Assembly: GCA_016714815.1 (NCBI GenBank)
Contig: JADKBZ010000002.1
Location: forward strand, 602,519 to 666,518
Direction of reading: 5' to 3'
DNA length: 64,000 bases
DNA from: Holophagales bacterium
Lineage (GTDB): Bacteria > Acidobacteriota > Thermoanaerobaculia > UBA5066
The number at the start of each line of letters is the position of its first letter. The first letter of the stretch is position 1. A program made the translations under genes and the position numbers. This document shows positions 45,129 through 53,478 of the stretch, one piece after another. The notes under the pieces are model-generated. The model searched no databases and was not told the origin of the DNA. It was given only the letters and a program-made list of their open reading frames with translations.

Positions 45129-47015
45129 ATGCGTGTTTCGATTTCCCGTGCCTGGTCCCTCTCCGGTATGGCTCTGGCCCTCTCTCTTCTGGCCACCAGC
45201 AATCTCGGCGCCCAATGCCCCACCGGCACCTCGATCGCGAACTTCCGGTACGTGGACGCGACGAGCACCACTCCCCGTCAGGTCACCTATGCCTGGGATG
45301 CCCCCGCGGGCGCGGCCGAGGGAACGATCTACGAGGTGATGGGGAGCACTTCCCCCGACTACTGCTTTCCGTCCTCGTCCTACGACGTCGTGGAGGAGAC
45401 GACGGCCACCCTCGAAACGGTCACTCTGAACACGAGCGGTGTCGTCTACCAGTTCTACGTGCGCGTGAAGGGCTGCCCGCAGGTCTCCACACCTGGCACC
45501 TGGGTCGACGACTCCTTCCAGGTCCCCCCGACCGCGCCGCTCCTCGCCGCCGTCGCCTCGGCTTCCGGACAGGTCGACGCGACCCTCACGCAGGACGACT
45601 CCCGAACGGCCGTCCAGGTCCTCGAGCGGGCCGGGGCCGACGGGGTCTTCCGCGCCGCCGACATCAACTACTACTACGACATCTGCCCCGCGGGCAGCCC
45701 GAAGACCTTCCAGGACTCGGGGCTGGCGACGGGGACCTATACCTACCGGGCCTGGGCCCTCAACCAGGGAACGTCGAGGAGGGTCTACTCCGAGGTCGTC
45801 CCCGTGACGGTCGTCGGAGGAACCTGCACTCTCGGCTGCTCCGCGGTCGTCCCCGCGGCCGCCCCGGCCGGCACGCCGATCACGTTCCGCGCGACGACCG
45901 CGACCGCCGGCTGCGCCGGTGCGGCGACGGTCTCCTGGAGCTTCGGGGACGGCACGATCTCCACCGTGACCAACGCCGTTCACACGTACGCCTCTCCCGG
46001 GATCTACTCGTGGGCCCTGACCGCCTCCCTCGAAGGGGCGGCACCGTGCCTCAGGACCGGCGTCCTCACGATCGCCAGGGCCCTCCCGGCGATCGAGTTC
46101 TTCACCGCTTCGTCGACCGCGATCGAGACCGGCGGCTCGACGACCCTGTCGTGGGCGACGTCCGGCGCGAGCGACGTGAGAATCGAGCCGGGCGTCGGCG
46201 GCGTGAACGGGACCGGCTACATCGACGTCTCCCCGCTGCAGACGACGACCTACTCCCTGTTCGCGACGAGCCCCTCCGGCACCACCGTCCGCCGGCTCCA
46301 GATCGTCGTCCGGGCGTCCGCCGGCACCGCCCCCCGCTCCACCCTGGTGACGGTCGTCTCGGCACCGGGCCTGCACGGAGCGTTCTACCGGACGGACGTC
46401 CAGCTGAACAACCCGTCCACGTCCTCCGTCTACGGCCGGCTCATCTACCACCCGAAGGAGACCTCGGGCAGCGACTCCGACCCGACGCTCGTCTATGCGC
46501 TCGCTCCGGGCCAGACCTTCGACTACCGCGACCTCCTCACGATCCACGGAGTCTCCGGGAACGGCAGCCTCGACGTCGTCGCCGACAGCGGCGCGCTGCC
46601 GATGGCCCGGGCCCGGGTTTTCGACAGCGGCGGCCTGCTCGGAACGACCGGAGCCAGCGAGGACGCGCGTTACGAGGGCGACGCGCTCGTCGCCGGAGAC
46701 CTCGGGGTCCTGCTCGCCCCCGCCGACCCCCGGAGCTACCGCTTCAGCATCGGCCTCAGGACCCTCGCCTCCGGAGCGACCCTCACGTTCGTCCTGAAGA
46801 GCGCCAGCGGCGTCCCGCTGAAGACGATCACCAGGTCCTATGCGCCCCACTACTACATGCAGGCTTCGAGCGAAGCCTTCCTGGAGGGAGCCGTTCTCCA
46901 GGGAAACGAAAGCGTCACCGTGTCGGTGCAGGCGGGGAGCGCCTTCGTCTACGGAACGGTCGCCGACAACACGACGAACGACCCCAGCATCCAGTTCGCC
47001 GACCGGCTTCCGTAG
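45129..47015 (+). CDS. secreted multi-domain protein with PKD domain
   Basis: 628 aa. The signal peptide (SLSGMALALSLLATSNLGAQ) is followed by two fibronectin-like regions (about 30-225), a PKD domain (about 235-325, WSFGDGTISTVTNAVHTYAS), an Ig-like region (about 326-400) and a C-terminal domain (about 405-628) whose end VADNTTNDPSIQFAD matches the end of the 44238 protein. No anchor or lipobox is visible, so it is probably released or held by partners. ATG 45129 follows GGAGG. Likely role: adhesion or extracellular matrix (inference from domains). Confidence 0.8.
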   Translation: MRVSISRAWSLSGMALALSLLATSNLGAQCPTGTSIANFRYVDATSTTPRQVTYAWDAPAGAAEGTIYEVMGSTSPDYCFPSSSYDVVEETTATLETVTLNTSGVVYQFYVRVKGCPQVSTPGTWVDDSFQVPPTAPLLAAVASASGQVDATLTQDDSRTAVQVLERAGADGVFRAADINYYYDICPAGSPKTFQDSGLATGTYTYRAWALNQGTSRRVYSEVVPVTVVGGTCTLGCSAVVPAAAPAGTPITFRATTATAGCAGAATVSWSFGDGTISTVTNAVHTYASPGIYSWALTASLEGAAPCLRTGVLTIARALPAIEFFTASSTAIETGGSTTLSWATSGASDVRIEPGVGGVNGTGYIDVSPLQTTTYSLFATSPSGTTVRRLQIVVRASAGTAPRSTLVTVVSAPGLHGAFYRTDVQLNNPSTSSVYGRLIYHPKETSGSDSDPTLVYALAPGQTFDYRDLLTIHGVSGNGSLDVVADSGALPMARARVFDSGGLLGTTGASEDARYEGDALVAGDLGVLLAPADPRSYRFSIGLRTLASGATLTFVLKSASGVPLKTITRSYAPHYYMQASSEAFLEGAVLQGNESVTVSVQAGSAFVYGTVADNTTNDPSIQFADRLP

Positions 47016-47068
47016 ACGGAAGCGTCCAACGCCCGTCGCGGCCCGGTCCCGTCCCTGGCGACGAGACC

Positions 47069-47090
47069 GGGCCGTTTGCGCAAACGGCCC
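47069..47090. promoter_or_regulatory. 22-bp perfect palindrome overlapping a hairpin
   Basis: A perfect inverted repeat centred on TTTGCGCAAA. Its left edge overlaps another stem (CCCGGTC at 47042-47048 with GACCGGG at 47065-47071), and its right edge overlaps a weak sigma54-like element (47085-47099). It may be a terminator for the 45129 gene or an operator for the 47133 gene. Confidence 0.45.
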
Positions 47091-47099
47091 GCTTCTTGC
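47085..47099 (+). promoter_or_regulatory. weak sigma54-like element (47133 gene)
   Basis: CGGCCCGCTTCTTGC, followed by TT, has a good -12 box and spacing but lacks GGCAC. It lies 34 nt before ATG 47133. Confidence 0.3.
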
Positions 47100-47132
47100 T
47101 TCGTTCAACTCGTGAAACTTGGAGGAATACCA

Positions 47133-47831
47133 ATGAAAAAGATCGTTCTCGCGCTCACTCTCGCCGCCGCGACGTCGGCCAGCGGTCTCGGCCTCGCCGC
47201 CCCGCAGGATCCGGCCTCCTCGCCGATGTCCGCCACCGCCAGCTCGCCGCTGGTCGAGGACATCACCCGGCTCTGGCGGGCGAATCTCTCCGAGGAGTTC
47301 ATCAGCAAGTACTTCGCCCACTCGGACCTCGCGCGGGACCTCACGCCCCAGGACATCGTCGTGCTCCGGAGCGCGGGCGTCCCCGAGACCCTCATCACCT
47401 CGATCACCCTCGGGAGGTCTGCCCCCGGTACCGCGGCGAAATCGTCCCAGGCCGTGCCCGGCCCGGCCGACTCTCGCCGGTGGGACGGCCTCGCTCTCCG
47501 GAACTCCGGGATCGTGATTCTGAAGAGCCGGTGGGACTCTGGCACGCTCGAGTTCAAGGAAGGTTCGCTGCGGTGGGTGGACTCCCGGCAGACCGACAAG
47601 AATCTCCTCCTTCCGATGGCCCAGGTCACCGAGCAGCAGCTGACCTGCCTGAAGAAAGCGGGGGGCAACGAATGCTTCGAGTGGGTGGTCAAGACGCGGA
47701 ACGAGGAGCATCGCTTCCGGGACACCGCCTGGCGGCAGGGCGAGAACACGAAGGTGCAGGAGCTCTTCGACTTCTTCCGCCTCGCCTACCCGGGCCTGAT
47801 CTCGTCCCGCAATCCCGTCGACGAGAAATAG
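47133..47831 (+). CDS. secreted protein of unknown function
   Basis: 232 aa. The signal peptide KKIVLALTLAAATSASGLGL is followed by a short helical region (VEDITRLWRANLSEEFISKY, DLTPQDIVVLRSAGVPETLI) that resembles a small protein-binding helix pair. A C-terminal beta-rich domain (about 115-232) includes LALRNSGIVILKSRWDSGTL, WVVKTRNEEHRFRDTAW and two cysteines (CLKKAGGNECF) that could form a disulfide. I do not recognise the family. ATG 47133 has GGAGG upstream. It follows two other secreted-protein genes on the same strand. Confidence 0.75.
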   Translation: MKKIVLALTLAAATSASGLGLAAPQDPASSPMSATASSPLVEDITRLWRANLSEEFISKYFAHSDLARDLTPQDIVVLRSAGVPETLITSITLGRSAPGTAAKSSQAVPGPADSRRWDGLALRNSGIVILKSRWDSGTLEFKEGSLRWVDSRQTDKNLLLPMAQVTEQQLTCLKKAGGNECFEWVVKTRNEEHRFRDTAWRQGENTKVQELFDFFRLAYPGLISSRNPVDEK

Positions 47832-47876
47832 AGCTCGCCGCGCCGGCGGCCTGAAGTGTTCCCGGTCCCCGGAGCT

Positions 47877-49550
47877 TCAGGCCGTCCGGCCCCCGGCCCG
47901 CGCGAGGAGCCGCCCGAGCGTCTCCACCTCGACCGGCTTGGCGAGGTGATGGTCGAAGCCGGCCTCCCGGGAGCGCACCAGGTCTTCCGGCTGCACCCAG
48001 CCCGAGAGGGCGACGAGGAAGATGCCCGCCAGGGACGGCTCGGCGCGGAGCCGCCGCGCGACCTCGAGCCCGCTGAAACCCGGGAGGCCGATGTCGAGAA
48101 TGGCGACGTCCGGAAGGTGGCGCCGGGCCGACTCCACCGCCGAGGGCCCGTCGTGGGCCACCCAGGTCTCGTGACCGTCCAGCTCGAGCAGCTCGGCGAG
48201 GGTCGTGGCGGCGTCGACGTTGTCGTCCACGACGAGGATGCGGCGCGACGTGACGGGCGAGGCGCAGGCGGACGGCCGAGGCTCGGGAGCCACTGTGGCG
48301 GGCGGGTCGACGGGAAGACGAAGCGTGAACGTGCTGCCCTTTCCCGGACCGTCGCTGGCTGCGGTCAGCGAGCCGCCGTGCAGCTCGGCGAGCTGCCTGG
48401 CGAGCGCGAGGCCGATGCCGAGGCCGCCCTGGCCGAGGGCGAGCGCCTCGGAGGCCTGGCTGAACATCCCGAAGATGCTCTCCAGCGCGGCCGCCGGGAT
48501 TCCGACTCCGGAGTCGACGACCTGAAGGACGGCGGCCCCGTCCTCCAGCTTCGCCTCGACGAGGACCTCGCCCCCGCGCTCGGTGTATCTCGCCGCGTTC
48601 GAGAGGAGGTTCGTGAGGATCTGCGCGAGCCGCACCGAATCGGCGTAGAGGACGATGGGATCCTCCGGCAACCGGACCCGGATCCCGTGCTCCCGGGCGA
48701 GGAAGAGGGGGCGCGTCGCCTCGAGCGCGCTCTCCACGACGGAGGCGAGGGTGACGAGCTCGGGCTTGAGGCCGACCTTCCCGTGGGAGATCCGGGAAAC
48801 GTCGAGAAGGTCGTCGATCAGCCGGACGAGGTGGCTCACCTGCCTCTCGATCACCTTCCGCGCCTCCGCCGCGCGGCTGCGGTCCGCGTCTCCGTCCCCG
48901 AGACGCGCGAGGATCTCGGTTGCGTGCCCGATCGGCGCCAGGGGGTTCCGCAGCTCGTGCGCGAGGGTGGCGAGGAACTCGTTCTTCCTCCGGTCGACGT
49001 CGCGGAGCTTCTGCTCGGCCCGGCGCCGCTCGGCCACCTCCACCGCGAGCGCGGCGTTCATCGTCTCCAGGCTCGTGGAGCGCTCCTCGACCCGCTCCTG
49101 CAGCTCCTCCCGGGTCCTTCTGAGGACGGCCTCCTGGCGCCGCGCCTCGACGGCGTAGCGGATCGAGCGCTCGAGGAGGTCCGCGTCCAGGAGGTCCATC
49201 GAGAGGAAGCCGGCCGCGCCGCTCTCCATCGCGGAGAGGTCCAGCGCCCGGTCGCCTCCGTCGCTCAGGAGGAGAACCGGGGCATCCCCGGCGGCCCCGC
49301 GGAGGGCGCGCAGGAGTTCGAGGCCGCTCCGGTCGCCGAGACGCCCTCCCACGAGGAGGGCGTCGTACCGGTTCGAGTTGATCCGGACGAATCCGGCCTC
49401 GAACGAGCGTTCCCAGTCGATCTCGACGCGCACCGGCATCTGCGCGACGACGTCACGGACCCGGGTGGCGCACTTCTCGTCGGCCTCGACGAGAAGCACG
49501 CGGAGGCTGCCTTTAGCGGTCGTGGCGATTCCCTTCGCGATTCCGGCCAC
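47877..49550 (-). CDS. hybrid histidine kinase with pseudo-receiver N-terminus
   Basis: 557 aa. An N-terminal receiver-like domain (about 15-130) reads YDALLVGGRLGDRSG, with Gly where the phosphorylated Asp should be, so it is a pseudo-receiver. A coiled coil, HisKA (TLAHELRNPLAPIGHA), HATPase (NLLSNAARYTE, DSGVGIP, GLGIGLALARQLA) and an intact C-terminal receiver (ILVVDDNVDAATTL, AILDIGLPGFSG, LAKPVE) follow. The first 38 bp overlap the end of the upstream WXXGXW gene; GTG 49499, just after that stop, is an alternative start but would trim the first strand of the receiver. Confidence 0.85.
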   Translation of the reverse strand: MAGIAKGIATTAKGSLRVLLVEADEKCATRVRDVVAQMPVRVEIDWERSFEAGFVRINSNRYDALLVGGRLGDRSGLELLRALRGAAGDAPVLLLSDGGDRALDLSAMESGAAGFLSMDLLDADLLERSIRYAVEARRQEAVLRRTREELQERVEERSTSLETMNAALAVEVAERRRAEQKLRDVDRRKNEFLATLAHELRNPLAPIGHATEILARLGDGDADRSRAAEARKVIERQVSHLVRLIDDLLDVSRISHGKVGLKPELVTLASVVESALEATRPLFLAREHGIRVRLPEDPIVLYADSVRLAQILTNLLSNAARYTERGGEVLVEAKLEDGAAVLQVVDSGVGIPAAALESIFGMFSQASEALALGQGGLGIGLALARQLAELHGGSLTAASDGPGKGSTFTLRLPVDPPATVAPEPRPSACASPVTSRRILVVDDNVDAATTLAELLELDGHETWVAHDGPSAVESARRHLPDVAILDIGLPGFSGLEVARRLRAEPSLAGIFLVALSGWVQPEDLVRSREAGFDHHLAKPVEVETLGRLLARAGGRTA

Positions 49551-49980
49551 CGTCGTGATTCCGGCCGCCGTCGTGATAGCGATTCCCGTCCCTCTCCGAG
49601 CGCCAGCGACGGTAGTCCTCCCCCTCGATCATCCGCTGGTTGGACCAGTGCGCCGGCTCGTAGCGCCACGCATTCCCGTCGCGCCTGTACCGGGCCTTCA
49701 CCCATTTCACCCCCCGCGGGCCGGAACGTTCCCAGCGACCGGGCATCCAGGCCCAGTCGTTCTCGTGCCAGCCCCAGGAGCCCTTGAGCCAGACGAAGTC
49801 CTTCCCCGGTCGGGGCGTCTTTCGCTCGTACCGCGCGCTCGGCGGAGCGCTGTGCCCGACGCGGATCTCGACCGCAGGAAGGGGAATACCGAATCGCAGG
49901 TCGATCTGACCGGCGGCCGGAAAAGATGTGAAAGCGGCGAACGCCACCACGGCGACGGACTTGCCAAGGTTCTTTAACAC
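49513..49980 (-). CDS. YXWGXW/WXXGXW-repeat secreted protein
   Basis: 155 aa. The signal peptide LGKSVAVVAFAAFTSFPAAG is followed by tryptophan repeats (WLKGSWGWHENDWAWMPGRW, WVKARYRRDGNAWRYEPAHW) typical of WXXGXW-repeat envelope proteins. It ends in a low-complexity tail of repeated HDGGRN units. GTG 49980 is chosen because GGAGG lies five bases before it and the signal peptide follows. A near-consensus sigma54 motif lies 23 nt upstream. The 3' end overlaps the kinase start by 38 bp. Probably periplasmic, function unknown. Confidence 0.82.
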   Translation of the reverse strand: MLKNLGKSVAVVAFAAFTSFPAAGQIDLRFGIPLPAVEIRVGHSAPPSARYERKTPRPGKDFVWLKGSWGWHENDWAWMPGRWERSGPRGVKWVKARYRRDGNAWRYEPAHWSNQRMIEGEDYRRWRSERDGNRYHDGGRNHDGGRNREGNRHDR

Positions 49981-50002
49981 GATGACCTCCAGCAACCCCT
50001 TC

Positions 50003-50017
50003 GCAAGCGAGGTGCCA
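50003..50017 (-). promoter_or_regulatory. sigma54 -24/-12 promoter (WXXGXW gene)
   Basis: The minus strand reads TGGCACCTCGCTTGC with all conserved bases, 23 nt before the GTG at 49980. Confidence 0.68.
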
Positions 50018-50039
50018 CGGAGACTGGCCCTGGGCGCCG

Positions 50040-50258
50040 CTACTTCCTCGCGCTGGAAAAGAGCAGGATGCCGCCCGCCACGATGGCTCCGATGCCGGCC
50101 CAGACCGGCACGTTGACGGTCTCCTTGTCTTTGATCGAGAAAGAGATGGGACCGAGCTCGGTCTTGTGGGTCTTCTTCGTGTAGGTGAAGCCGCCGTAGA
50201 CGAGCGCCAGGGCGCCCGCCACGACCAGCACGATCCCGAGGCCTTTGAGGCTGTTCAT
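50040..50258 (-). CDS. small two-helix membrane protein (DUF3185-like)
   Basis: 72 aa. A first helix (GLGIVLVVAGALALVYGGF), a polar stretch (TKKTHKTELGPISFSIKDKE) and a second helix (WAGIGAIVAGGILLF) form a hairpin membrane protein resembling the DUF3185 family. ATG 50258 follows GGAGA and a strong sigma54 motif (TGGCACCGGCCTTGC) 29 nt upstream. It sits just before the WXXGXW gene, which has its own promoter. Function unknown. Confidence 0.7.
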   Translation of the reverse strand: MNSLKGLGIVLVVAGALALVYGGFTYTKKTHKTELGPISFSIKDKETVNVPVWAGIGAIVAGGILLFSSARK

Positions 50259-50286
50259 GTCTGAAGTCTCCAATAGCCGTGCCGGA

Positions 50287-50301
50287 GCAAGGCCGGTGCC
50301 A
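50287..50301 (-). promoter_or_regulatory. sigma54 -24/-12 promoter (DUF3185-like gene)
   Basis: The minus strand reads TGGCACCGGCCTTGC, followed by T, a full consensus match 29 nt before ATG 50258. Confidence 0.7.
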
Positions 50302-50325
50302 CAGGGCGTCCTCGCGCCATCGGGG

Positions 50326-50340
50326 ATGTAGCCCTTTCAA
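50326..50340 (-). promoter_or_regulatory. candidate UAS upstream of the DUF3185-like gene
   Basis: The minus strand reads TTGAAAGGGCTACAT, matching the recurring 15-mer. It is only about 25 bp from the promoter, which is close for a classical enhancer; it could also serve the WXXGXW promoter about 310 bp away. Confidence 0.4.
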
Positions 50341-50390
50341 CCGCAGCGGTAGCGACTGCAACCTGGCCGCACCGGAGGAGCCCACCCGTC

Positions 50391-52496
50391 CTACATCTTG
50401 TCGGGCTCCGCCCTCATCGGCTGGGGGACGGCCTCTCTCCTCGGCCTCGGTGTCGGCGTCGGCTTCGTCTCGACCTTCTCCGGTTCCGCCTTCTTCGGCT
50501 CGACCCGCTCCGGCGCACCTCTCCTCGGCTCCGCGGGCCGCGCTTCGGCTTCGACCGGACGGGCCGGGACCGGTGTCGGCTCGATCCGCTGGCGCCTCGG
50601 CTCGGGTGCGGTCCAGCCCTGGACCCGGGGGGTCGGCTCGGGAGTCGGACGATCGAAGCTCCTCTCGGGGGGCCGGGAGACGTCGCGGTTGCCGGGCCAG
50701 GCTTCCTCTGCGGGAGCCGTCGGCGCCACTTCTCTTCGCGGCTCGGACCGGGGGGCAGGCGCCCAGCCGCGTGCCGGGGTCGGCGATGGCTGTTCGACGC
50801 GGCGGGGCTCGTAGGCCGGCCGCGTTGGTTCGACGTCTCGCCGGGGCTCCGGTACGCGGGCGGGAGGCGCCCCGTCCGGACGAACCGGACGATCGGACGT
50901 CTCGGGCGGTCGCTGGAAGGAGGGGGCCAGCGGTTCCGGCCTGCGGGTCGTCGTCACGTCGCCGCGGGGCGCCAGCACGATCCCGTCCCCGCCGGCGGGT
51001 CGAACCGGCTGCACGCGCGCCTCCCCACGGCGCTCTTCCGCCGAGAGGCGCCGCGACACGTCGGCTGGCACCGGCTCTCCTCCCCTGTCGCGGATCACGC
51101 CGAGCGTCCGGTCGAAGGACGGAGGCGCCGGCGGCGGGACCGAGCGGGTGACGACCTCGCGCCGGCCAATCTCCTCCGGCGGCCGCATCACGTCGCGTCT
51201 CCGGTCGCCCGCCGGAACGCGGATCGAGTCCCGGGTCGGCAGGACCGGGATCGGCCCGCGAAGAACGGGCGACCGGGAGACCTCGTTCACGATTCGCGTG
51301 TCCCGCACGACGTCTCGGTCCACCCGCCCGCCGCGGACGAAGACGTCGCGCGAGACGACGGTCACGCGGCGCCGGTAGGCGTAGTCGTATTCGTAGCCCG
51401 CGGCGCGTTCCCTGGTGCGGGAGCGCAGCCACCACGGCACGAACGGCTCCCGGGGTCCGAGAGGAAACCATCCGACGAACCCGCCGGCCGAGACGGAGAG
51501 CGACCAGCCCGCGCCCCCTCCGACGAAACCGACGAGGGCCGGGGAGTAGCCCGGATAGCGGCCCCCGGGGCCGACGGGAACCCAGCACCAGCGTCCCCGC
51601 ACGACCGCCCAGCGGCCGTAGTGGTAGGGCGCCCATCCCCAGGGCTCCGACGAGAGCCACGTCCAGCCCCACGGGTCGCGCCAGATCCAGCGCCCGGTGC
51701 GGTACGGCTCCCATCCGGCGGCCATCCCCCGCGGGTACCAGACGGAGCCGTACTCGGAGCTCGTCTCCCAGGTGCCGTAGGCGTCGAGGTCGTCGATCCC
51801 TGCAATGTCGGGGTGGACGTACGAGACCGAGCGGACCGAGCGGTAACGGCGGGCGCGCATCTCCACCCAGCGGTCCCAGCTGTCGCCCCGGGCGAGGCGG
51901 ACGACGTCGTAGTCGGGGCGGTCGATCCCTCGCACGCGGATCTGCTCGCCTCGCTCCAGGGAAACCTGTCCACCGGCCGCCGCGGCCCAGGCGCGGCCCT
52001 GGCTGACGGAGACGCGGCTGTTTCCGTCTTCGTCGACGTCGATCCTGTAGGCTCCCGGCGTCTCGAAGGTCACGGAGACGTTCGGGGTCGCCACCTCGAA
52101 GACCTCGTCCGGCTCCATCCGGCGGATCCGGAAGGTGGCCGTCCCGAGGTTGAGGGAGAGCTGCCTCACTTCGCGCGCCAGGTCGAGCGCGGCCAGCTCC
52201 GTCTCGGGCCCGATATAGACGGTGCCGCCGCGCAGCTGCAGCTCCACGCGCGCGCCGGGTGCGGCCCAGATCCGGTCGCCGAGCGTCATCGGGTAGTTGA
52301 CGGAGGCCGGCTGCCAGTCGTCCGGGTCGTCTCCCCTGTTGAAAGAGACCTCCCCTTCGAGCCAGGAGACGCGCGCCACGGATTGGCGGATCCCGTCGTC
52401 CTCGTACCCCCTCTCGTCTTCGTACTGGGCAGAGGCGGGCGGAAAGGCCAGGAGGATCGCGACGATGGAGAGAAGAGTCGAAAGCCGAGGTCTCAT
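50391..52496 (-). CDS. secreted FecR/DUF6600 protein with proline-rich tail (second copy)
   Basis: 701 aa, same layout as the 22027 gene: signal peptide (LSTLLSIVAILLAFPPASA), FecR domain (about 33-200), tryptophan-rich DUF6600 region (about 225-360, with GRWIWRDPWGWTWLSSEPWG) and a long proline/arginine/glutamate-rich tail. The FecR and DUF6600 parts are very similar between copies, while the tails have diverged. ATG 52496 follows GGAG and a sigma54-like motif 24 nt upstream. A recent duplication followed by tail drift is likely (inference). Periplasmic or surface-exposed, function unknown. Confidence 0.88.
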   Translation of the reverse strand: MRPRLSTLLSIVAILLAFPPASAQYEDERGYEDDGIRQSVARVSWLEGEVSFNRGDDPDDWQPASVNYPMTLGDRIWAAPGARVELQLRGGTVYIGPETELAALDLAREVRQLSLNLGTATFRIRRMEPDEVFEVATPNVSVTFETPGAYRIDVDEDGNSRVSVSQGRAWAAAAGGQVSLERGEQIRVRGIDRPDYDVVRLARGDSWDRWVEMRARRYRSVRSVSYVHPDIAGIDDLDAYGTWETSSEYGSVWYPRGMAAGWEPYRTGRWIWRDPWGWTWLSSEPWGWAPYHYGRWAVVRGRWCWVPVGPGGRYPGYSPALVGFVGGGAGWSLSVSAGGFVGWFPLGPREPFVPWWLRSRTRERAAGYEYDYAYRRRVTVVSRDVFVRGGRVDRDVVRDTRIVNEVSRSPVLRGPIPVLPTRDSIRVPAGDRRRDVMRPPEEIGRREVVTRSVPPPAPPSFDRTLGVIRDRGGEPVPADVSRRLSAEERRGEARVQPVRPAGGDGIVLAPRGDVTTTRRPEPLAPSFQRPPETSDRPVRPDGAPPARVPEPRRDVEPTRPAYEPRRVEQPSPTPARGWAPAPRSEPRREVAPTAPAEEAWPGNRDVSRPPERSFDRPTPEPTPRVQGWTAPEPRRQRIEPTPVPARPVEAEARPAEPRRGAPERVEPKKAEPEKVETKPTPTPRPRREAVPQPMRAEPDKM

Positions 52497-52516
52497 GGTT
52501 GCTCCGTAAGGGGAGA

Positions 52517-53476
52517 TTAGCGAAAACCGTGCCTCCCCGCGGGAGGACGGTGGGCCCGGAGCCGAGCCGCGCCCCAGGCGCCCAGGAGCGGCGGCGCCAG
52601 GAGCGCGGCGAGGAGGCCCGTCGCGATGCCGGCGACCGCGTCGGTGACGTAGTGAAACCGTCCGTAAACCGTCGAGACGTAAAGCGACAGGATGACCGGC
52701 GAGAGGACCCAGAACGTCGGGCGGTGATGTTTCCAGGCCATCAGCCACATCACCGTCGCGGCCGCGGCGTGAGGGCTGGGGATCGAGCCCCCCGCGAAGT
52801 GCGTCCGGGTCCGGATCAGCTCGCCGGCCCAGGTGAACGCCCACCCCTCGAGCGGCACGGTGAAGCGATCGGGAATCCAGTACATCGGGCTGGCCACGGG
52901 GAAGGCGACGAACCCGAGATCGCAGAGGACGTTCGCGAGGCCGAGCGTGAAGAAGTACTCCTCAACGGCGGCGGGTCCCCGCTTCCACTGCAGGATTCCG
53001 CAAAGGAGCGGGTAGAGCGGCACGTAGATCACGTAGCAGAACATCAGCCACTCGGTGAGCGACGGCGTGACGAGGCACTCCATCCAGACCGTCGGCTGGA
53101 CGCCGAAGAGGCGCTCCTCCAGCGCGAGGACGAGGTCGTCGAGGAACCTCCCGTGAAAGATCAGCTGCAGCCCGGCGACGGCTCCGAAGAGATACGCGAA
53201 CGAAAGCGAGACGGTGACCGTGCGCAGGAGGAAGACGGGAAGCGGCCGCCGGAGGCGCGCCAGGAGGAGCGACGAGGCGAGGACCGCGGTGGCGACCGCG
53301 AGGTTCGAGGCGACGAGGGCCGGCCAGCGATCGACCGTCCCCCTCCCGCCCACGGCAAGGAGGCTGAAGAGCGCGAGCGCGGCCAGGATGACGACGTCCG
53401 CCGGCCGGAGCTCGAAAGGCCCGAAGGCCTCCCGCCCGGGTTCCTGCGCCGCGAGGGACACGCGCTCTGCCGCCAC
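52517..53476 (-). CDS. PAP2-superfamily integral membrane phosphatase/transferase
   Basis: 319 aa with about six membrane helices and a PAP2_3-type active site: GGSIPSPHAAAATVMWLMAW in place of the usual PSGH, and VYGRFHYVTDAVAGIATG with the second histidine. This variant is typical of membrane enzymes moving or removing phospho-head groups (inositol phosphotransferase group), so lipid head-group remodelling is likely. Starts at GTG 53476, just after the CPBP protease stop. It is the last gene of an envelope series 55268 to 52517. The promoter of the next gene (52520-52534) overlaps its 3' end. Confidence 0.82.
   Translation of the reverse strand: MAAERVSLAAQEPGREAFGPFELRPADVVILAALALFSLLAVGGRGTVDRWPALVASNLAVATAVLASSLLLARLRRPLPVFLLRTVTVSLSFAYLFGAVAGLQLIFHGRFLDDLVLALEERLFGVQPTVWMECLVTPSLTEWLMFCYVIYVPLYPLLCGILQWKRGPAAVEEYFFTLGLANVLCDLGFVAFPVASPMYWIPDRFTVPLEGWAFTWAGELIRTRTHFAGGSIPSPHAAAATVMWLMAWKHHRPTFWVLSPVILSLYVSTVYGRFHYVTDAVAGIATGLLAALLAPPLLGAWGAARLRAHRPPAGRHGFR
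52520..52534 (-). promoter_or_regulatory. sigma54-like -24/-12 promoter (second FecR/DUF6600 gene)
   Basis: The minus strand reads AGGCACGGTTTTCGC: GGCACG with GC at correct spacing, TC for TT, 24 nt before ATG 52496. It resembles the first copy's promoter in having TCGC, which suggests conservation with the duplicated gene. Confidence 0.5.
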
Positions 53477-53478
53477 TG

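Noticed and set aside
49560..49600. Short HDGGRN repeats as a possible CRISPR or mobile-element remnant
   Set aside because: They are coding low-complexity repeats at the end of the WXXGXW protein, without spacers or inverted repeats.
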